Assembly (NCBI GenBank): GCA_902766985.1
Contig: CACXFP010000191.1
Location: 1 to 5,665, forward strand
Length of the DNA: 5,665 nucleotides
Source of the DNA: an uncultured Bacteroidia bacterium
GTDB lineage: Bacteria > Bacteroidota > Bacteroidia > Bacteroidales > UBA932
Reading direction: 5' to 3'
Part shown: piece by piece, positions 4,741 to 5,665 of the stretch
Position numbering within the stretch: position 1 is the stretch's first letter
How the letters are laid out: every line of letters begins with the position of its first letter
Notes under the pieces: model-generated
Databases searched by the model: none
The model's input: the letters and a program-made list of their open reading frames with translations, nothing else
What the model was told of the DNA's origin: nothing
Made by a program: the position numbers and the translations under genes

Positions 4741-5665
4741 ATGAGTGAAGAAATCAATCCTGGCGCTCCTGTAACGCCAGATGTAGAAGAGACCGTTGAA
4801 ATTGCCCGTGAGGCTTCAGTAGTCGAACCAGTCGTTGAGAATCAGGAAGAGCCTGCGCAGGCTGCTGCCGGAGAGGAAACCGTTGCAGCGGAGGACGTTG
4901 TTGCCGCAGAGGAGGCAGTAGAGGAAGAGAAGGCCCCTGAATTCTTCGACAATCCCGCCGAGTACGTTGGAAAGACGCTTGCAGAGATTGCCGCCCTGTT
5001 CGAGAGTTTCCTTCAGGATCCCGACAGGATGAAGAAGTCCCGTCAGGCGGACGCCCTCAAGTCGGCTTTCTACAAGAAGCTTTCGAGCGAGAAGGTCCAG
5101 GCAGGCCTTGCTCCTGCAGTTGAGGATGGTTCGGACGAGACCGTGGAGGAAGAGGCTCCCGAAAAGGAGAATCCCTTCGAGGCTGTAGAGCGTGGATTCA
5201 AGTCCCTTTTCGCCAAATACAAGGAGGAACGCGCAGAATACAACAAGGAACAGGAAAAGAGCAGGGAAGAGAACCTCTCCCTCAAGCAGGCCGTAATCGA
5301 GGATCTGAAGGCCCTTGTCGAAAAGCAGGAGGACATCAGCGCAACATTCCCCGCTTTCCGCGCCATCCAGCAGCGTTGGAGGGAGATCGGCCCCGTTCCC
5401 GCCCAGAATTTCCGCGATATCAACGATACATATCAGTTCTATGTCGAGAAATTCTACGACATGGTCAAGATAAACCATGACCTGCGCGACCTCGATTTCA
5501 AGAAGAACCTCGAGGCGAAGACCGGCTTCTGCGAGCAGGCTGAGAAGCTTTCCGAGAGCGAGAACGTAATCGAGGCTTTCCATGAACTCCAGAAACTCCA
5601 TGAACAGTGGAAGGAGTTCGGCCCCGTGTCCAAGGAATTCAGGGAGTCGATATGGGAACGTTTCA
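4741..5665 (+). CDS. DUF349 repeat protein, partial (3' end beyond window)
   Basis: The frame runs from ATG 4741 uninterrupted to the window edge (308 complete codons). Residues 1-85 are a low-complexity acidic region rich in Glu, Ala, Val and Pro (EEPAQAAAGEETVAAEDVV and similar), probably disordered. A second acidic patch lies at about 125-142. Residues from about 145 onward are charged and helical. Two DUF349 repeats are visible: FPAFRAIQQRWREIGPVP (203-220) and FHELQKLHEQWKEFGPVSKEF (280-300), with the signature Trp-x3-Gly-Pro-Val at W213 and W290, 77 residues apart, which is the usual period. More repeats probably follow outside the window. There is no signal peptide, so it is presumably cytoplasmic. 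The function of DUF349 proteins is not established to my knowledge, and none is assigned here. The start is supported by the upstream promoter and by the divergent spacing with trmD. Confidence 0.9.
   Translation, partial: MSEEINPGAPVTPDVEETVEIAREASVVEPVVENQEEPAQAAAGEETVAAEDVVAAEEAVEEEKAPEFFDNPAEYVGKTLAEIAALFESFLQDPDRMKKSRQADALKSAFYKKLSSEKVQAGLAPAVEDGSDETVEEEAPEKENPFEAVERGFKSLFAKYKEERAEYNKEQEKSREENLSLKQAVIEDLKALVEKQEDISATFPAFRAIQQRWREIGPVPAQNFRDINDTYQFYVEKFYDMVKINHDLRDLDFKKNLEAKTGFCEQAEKLSESENVIEAFHELQKLHEQWKEFGPVSKEFRESIWERF

Noticed and set aside
4816..5601. A 261-codon leucine-rich minus-strand open frame
   Set aside because: It is fully antisense to the DUF349 gene. Its Leu/Glu-rich composition follows from the Glu/Lys-rich sense codons, and the sense frame has a promoter and recognisable repeats.
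1..5665. Search by eye for CRISPR repeats, insertion-sequence ends, transposase, integrase or toxin-antitoxin genes
   Set aside because: No regularly spaced repeats, terminal inverted repeats with target duplications, or mobile-element genes were seen. The gene content is ordinary chromosomal.

Overview
The window looks like a chromosomal segment from a member of the Bacteroidota, most likely order Bacteroidales. Several start sites are preceded by the phylum-specific -7 promoter element TAnnTTTG, Shine-Dalgarno sequences are absent, arginine is often AGG, and a TonB-dependent outer-membrane receptor sits behind a TPP riboswitch, an arrangement known from this group. Base composition and codon use look even across the genes. 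I see no phage, transposon, CRISPR or integration signature.

Layout from left to right: (1) the last 38 codons of a gene on the + strand (1-117), possibly a helix-turn-helix protein; (2) the RNase P RNA gene rnpB on the minus strand (about 133-480), which accounts for the otherwise empty stretch and makes all open frames there spurious; (3) a divergent promoter region (481-546); (4) a secreted or lipid-anchored glutaminyl-peptide cyclotransferase (547-1320) with a near-leaderless promoter; (5) a TPP riboswitch (1342-1416) with hairpins leading into the start codon of (6) a 758-residue TonB-dependent receptor (1462-3738), by context an outer-membrane thiamin transporter; (7) a strong 16-bp terminator hairpin (3756-3793), then about 160 bases without a protein gene, holding a second hairpin and a well-formed minus-strand promoter that may drive a small RNA; (8) trmD, the tRNA m1G37 methyltransferase, on the minus strand (3957-4637); (9) a second divergent promoter region (4638-4740); (10) the first 308 codons of a DUF349-repeat protein with an acidic N-terminal region (4741 to the window end).

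Functional links: rnpB and trmD are housekeeping tRNA-maturation genes. The receptor is probably repressed by thiamin pyrophosphate. The cyclase and the receptor may also be linked biochemically: the receptor's predicted signal-peptidase site leaves an N-terminal Gln, the kind of end that envelope glutaminyl cyclases of Bacteroidetes convert to pyroglutamate.

I found no clearly new system. The best leads are the candidate minus-strand small RNA between the receptor and trmD, and the start-codon hairpin downstream of the riboswitch.
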